64,000 nucleotides of DNA from the NCBI GenBank assembly GCA_017645305.1, contig JAGCPD010000067.1:54536-118535 (forward strand), given 5' to 3'. Both the position numbers and the translations under genes were made by a program. Positions 62,750 through 64,000 of the stretch are shown piece by piece (position 1 is the first letter of the stretch; each line of letters opens with the position of its first letter). The notes beneath the pieces are model-generated. The model worked only from the letters and a program-made list of their open reading frames with translations, was not told the origin of the DNA and did not search any database. The stretch is from Bacteroidaceae bacterium (lineage in GTDB: Bacteria; Bacteroidota; Bacteroidia; Bacteroidales; Bacteroidaceae).

Positions 62750-62826
62750 TTAGACTTTAGGCGTTAGACTTTAGACTTTAGGCGTTAGACTTTAGGCGTT
62801 AGACTTTAGACTTTAGACTTTAGATA
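62750..62826 (+). repeat. eleven tandem heptamers TTAGACT/TTAGGCG
   Basis: Exact 7-bp period from 62750 to 62826: TTAGACT at seven positions, TTAGGCG at three, and a final TTAGATA. The tract fills the gap between mlaE and mlaF and ends 7 bases before the mlaF ATG, so it is part of the mRNA. Confidence 0.9.
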
Positions 62827-62833
62827 ATGTTCA

Positions 62834-63589
62834 ATGATTGAAATAAAACATCTATATAAGGCTTTCGAGGACAAAGAAGTTCTCAAGGATATCAATGCCG
62901 TGTTCCAGGAGGGAAAGACCAACCTCATCATTGGTCAGAGCGGTAGCGGAAAGACGGTTCTGATGAAGAATATCGTGGGGCTTTTTGAACCCACACAGGG
63001 CGAAATCCTATATGACGGACGTGATTTTGTAAAGATGACAAAGCGCGAGAAAGTACATATCCGCCGCGAAATGGGTATGATTTTCCAGAGCGCAGCCCTT
63101 TTCGACTCCATGTCAGTCCTTGAGAACGTGATGTTCCCCCTGGACATGTTCTCTGACAAGAATGAGGCCGACCGCATTCAGCGCGCTAAGTTCTGTCTGG
63201 ACCGCGTGAATCTGACAGGTGCAGAAAACAAGTTCCCCGGTGAGATAAGCGGTGGAATGCAGAAACGCGTTGCCATTGCCCGCGCCATAGCCCTCAACCC
63301 CAAATACCTCTTTTGCGATGAGCCCAACTCGGGTCTTGACCCCAAGACAAGCCTTGTAATAGACGAGCTCATCCATAGTATCACAGAAGAATACCAGATG
63401 ACCACCATCATTAACACCCACGACATGAACTCTGTAATGGGTATTGGCGAGAACATCATTTATATCTGCGAGGGCAGGATGGAATGGCAGGGCAACAAAG
63501 ACCAGATTATGACCAGCACCAACGAGCGCCTCAACTCCTTTATCTTTGCCAGCGACCTCTTCCGCAAAGTAAAGGAAGCCAACAGCTGA
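62834..63589 (+). CDS. mlaF: MlaF-family ABC transporter ATP-binding protein
   Basis: The 251-residue ATPase has Walker A GQSGSGKTVLMKNIVGL, signature SGGMQKRVAIARAIA, Walker B LFCDEPNSGLDPKTSLVID and H-loop NTHDMNSVMGI. The sequence type (EKVHIRREMGMIFQSAALFDSMSVLENVMFPL) is that of MlaF/Ttg2A. It drives the MlaE permease encoded 89 bases upstream. Confidence 0.93.
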   Translation: MIEIKHLYKAFEDKEVLKDINAVFQEGKTNLIIGQSGSGKTVLMKNIVGLFEPTQGEILYDGRDFVKMTKREKVHIRREMGMIFQSAALFDSMSVLENVMFPLDMFSDKNEADRIQRAKFCLDRVNLTGAENKFPGEISGGMQKRVAIARAIALNPKYLFCDEPNSGLDPKTSLVIDELIHSITEEYQMTTIINTHDMNSVMGIGENIIYICEGRMEWQGNKDQIMTSTNERLNSFIFASDLFRKVKEANS

Positions 63590-63680
63590 TTCCGTTCACA
63601 GTCCGCAGTAGTCGGGCAAATGGCAGCTGCGTGTGGAAAGAACTCTCTTGGCGAGTAGTTCAGCAAAAACTATAGTTCTT

Positions 63681-63724
63681 TAACCTTGAACTAACCTTGA
63701 ACTAACCTTGAACTAACCTTGAGG
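63681..63724 (+). repeat. four tandem 11-mers TAACCTTGAAC
   Basis: TAACCTTGAAC at 63681, 63692 and 63703, then TAACCTTGAGG at 63714; 11-bp period. Confidence 0.9.
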
Positions 63725-63801
63725 TACTCTTTTGGTTCATTAAGCTCGTTTCATCTCTCTACTTCCTCATATCGTTAGTCGTAAGAGGAAAAACTGATTG
63801 C

Positions 63802-63874
63802 ACATCTCTAGTTCTTCTCTAGTTCTTCTCTAGTTCCTCTCTAGTTTCTCTCTAGTTCTAGAAACTAGAGATGT
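63802..63874. repeat. five tandem 11-mers TCTCTAGTTCT closed by an inverted copy
   Basis: Units start at 63805, 63816, 63827, 63838 and 63849 (one or two base changes). AGAAACTAGAGATGT at 63860-63874 is the inverted form of the start (ACATCTCTAGTT at 63802), so the RNA could fold into alternative hairpins. Confidence 0.85.
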
Positions 63875-64000
63875 ATTAGAGGAAAACTAGGGAGAATCTG
63901 GAGGTAAATTAGAGGAAACACAGCAGCACAACGGAGCAGAAATAGAGCATTAACAGGTCAGAATTAGACAGACGTACAGGAAGCTTCTGCTTAGACTCTG

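Larger units (their letters stand above)
63590..64000. other. gene-free end with repeat arrays
   Basis: No gene is seen. The stretch holds two arrays that share an 11-bp period (63681-63724 and 63805-63859), an inverted repeat, and purine-rich sequence (TAGAGGAAAACTAGG words) to the end. Confidence 0.6.

Noticed and set aside
62750..62826. Telomere-like function for the heptamers
   Set aside because: Internal, short, within an operon; superficial resemblance only.

Overview
The window reads as chromosome from a member of the Bacteroidales, most likely a Prevotella-like species. The evidence is the gene content (GH51/GH92/GH125/GH26 enzymes, an OstA-like protein followed by two SurA-type isomerases, DUF2027-Smr), the lack of Shine-Dalgarno sequences, and many promoters of the Bacteroidetes type (TTTG, 19-20 bp, TAnnTTTG). 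I worked from sequence alone; family names rest on motif recognition, not on database searches.

Layout. (1) 1-815: the 3' end of a GH51 arabinofuranosidase. (2) 0.9-16.4 kb: a defence/accessory island. It holds debris of an AAA ATPase gene and a RhuM gene, a RelB/PIN toxin-antitoxin pair, an Eco57I-like methyltransferase beside a PLD-SNF2 helicase, a structured leader with a 49-codon ORF and a terminator in front of the helicase, a 4 x 22 bp iteron array, a broken and an intact YhcG-type nuclease, an unrecognised 235-aa gene, a WYL regulator, a BRO protein, a candidate ~105-nt small RNA and a nuclease-like protein. (3) 16.5-28.0 kb: a beta-mannan/galactomannan utilisation locus: GH26 mannanase, GH59-GH26 fusion, GH36 alpha-galactosidase, GH130 phosphorylase, GPH symporter, AraC regulator and an AGE-family (cellobiose 2-epimerase type) epimerase. 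(4) 28.0-40.2 kb: queA, DUF2027-Smr, cutC, a GH92-GH125-transglutaminase operon, groES-groEL, greA. (5) 40.3-63.6 kb: GH10 xylanase and core genes (asnS, rluB, purB, two tRNA-Val, trpS, mutL, OstA-like, surA, PPIase, guaB, recQ, clpX, clpP, tig, lptB, mlaE/mlaF-like). (6) The last 400 bp are minisatellite-like arrays.

How the genes work together. In the mannan locus, mannanases would release manno-oligosaccharides, GH36 would remove galactose branches, the symporter would import products, the epimerase would turn mannobiose into mannosylglucose and GH130 would phosphorolyse that to mannose-1-phosphate and glucose. No SusC/SusD pair is present. From guaB to trpS the genes are nearly contiguous and look like one transcription unit that mixes nucleotide synthesis, envelope biogenesis and mismatch repair.

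Most notable observations: a perfect 38-bp direct repeat (16454-16491 and 28152-28189, the second inside queA) that brackets the mannan locus; short repetitive tracts inserted in frame into at least five enzymes of that same segment; a contiguous set of nested helices ending in a terminator upstream of the helicase-methyltransferase pair; and a divergent promoter pair driving a small RNA candidate and an antirepressor-like operon.
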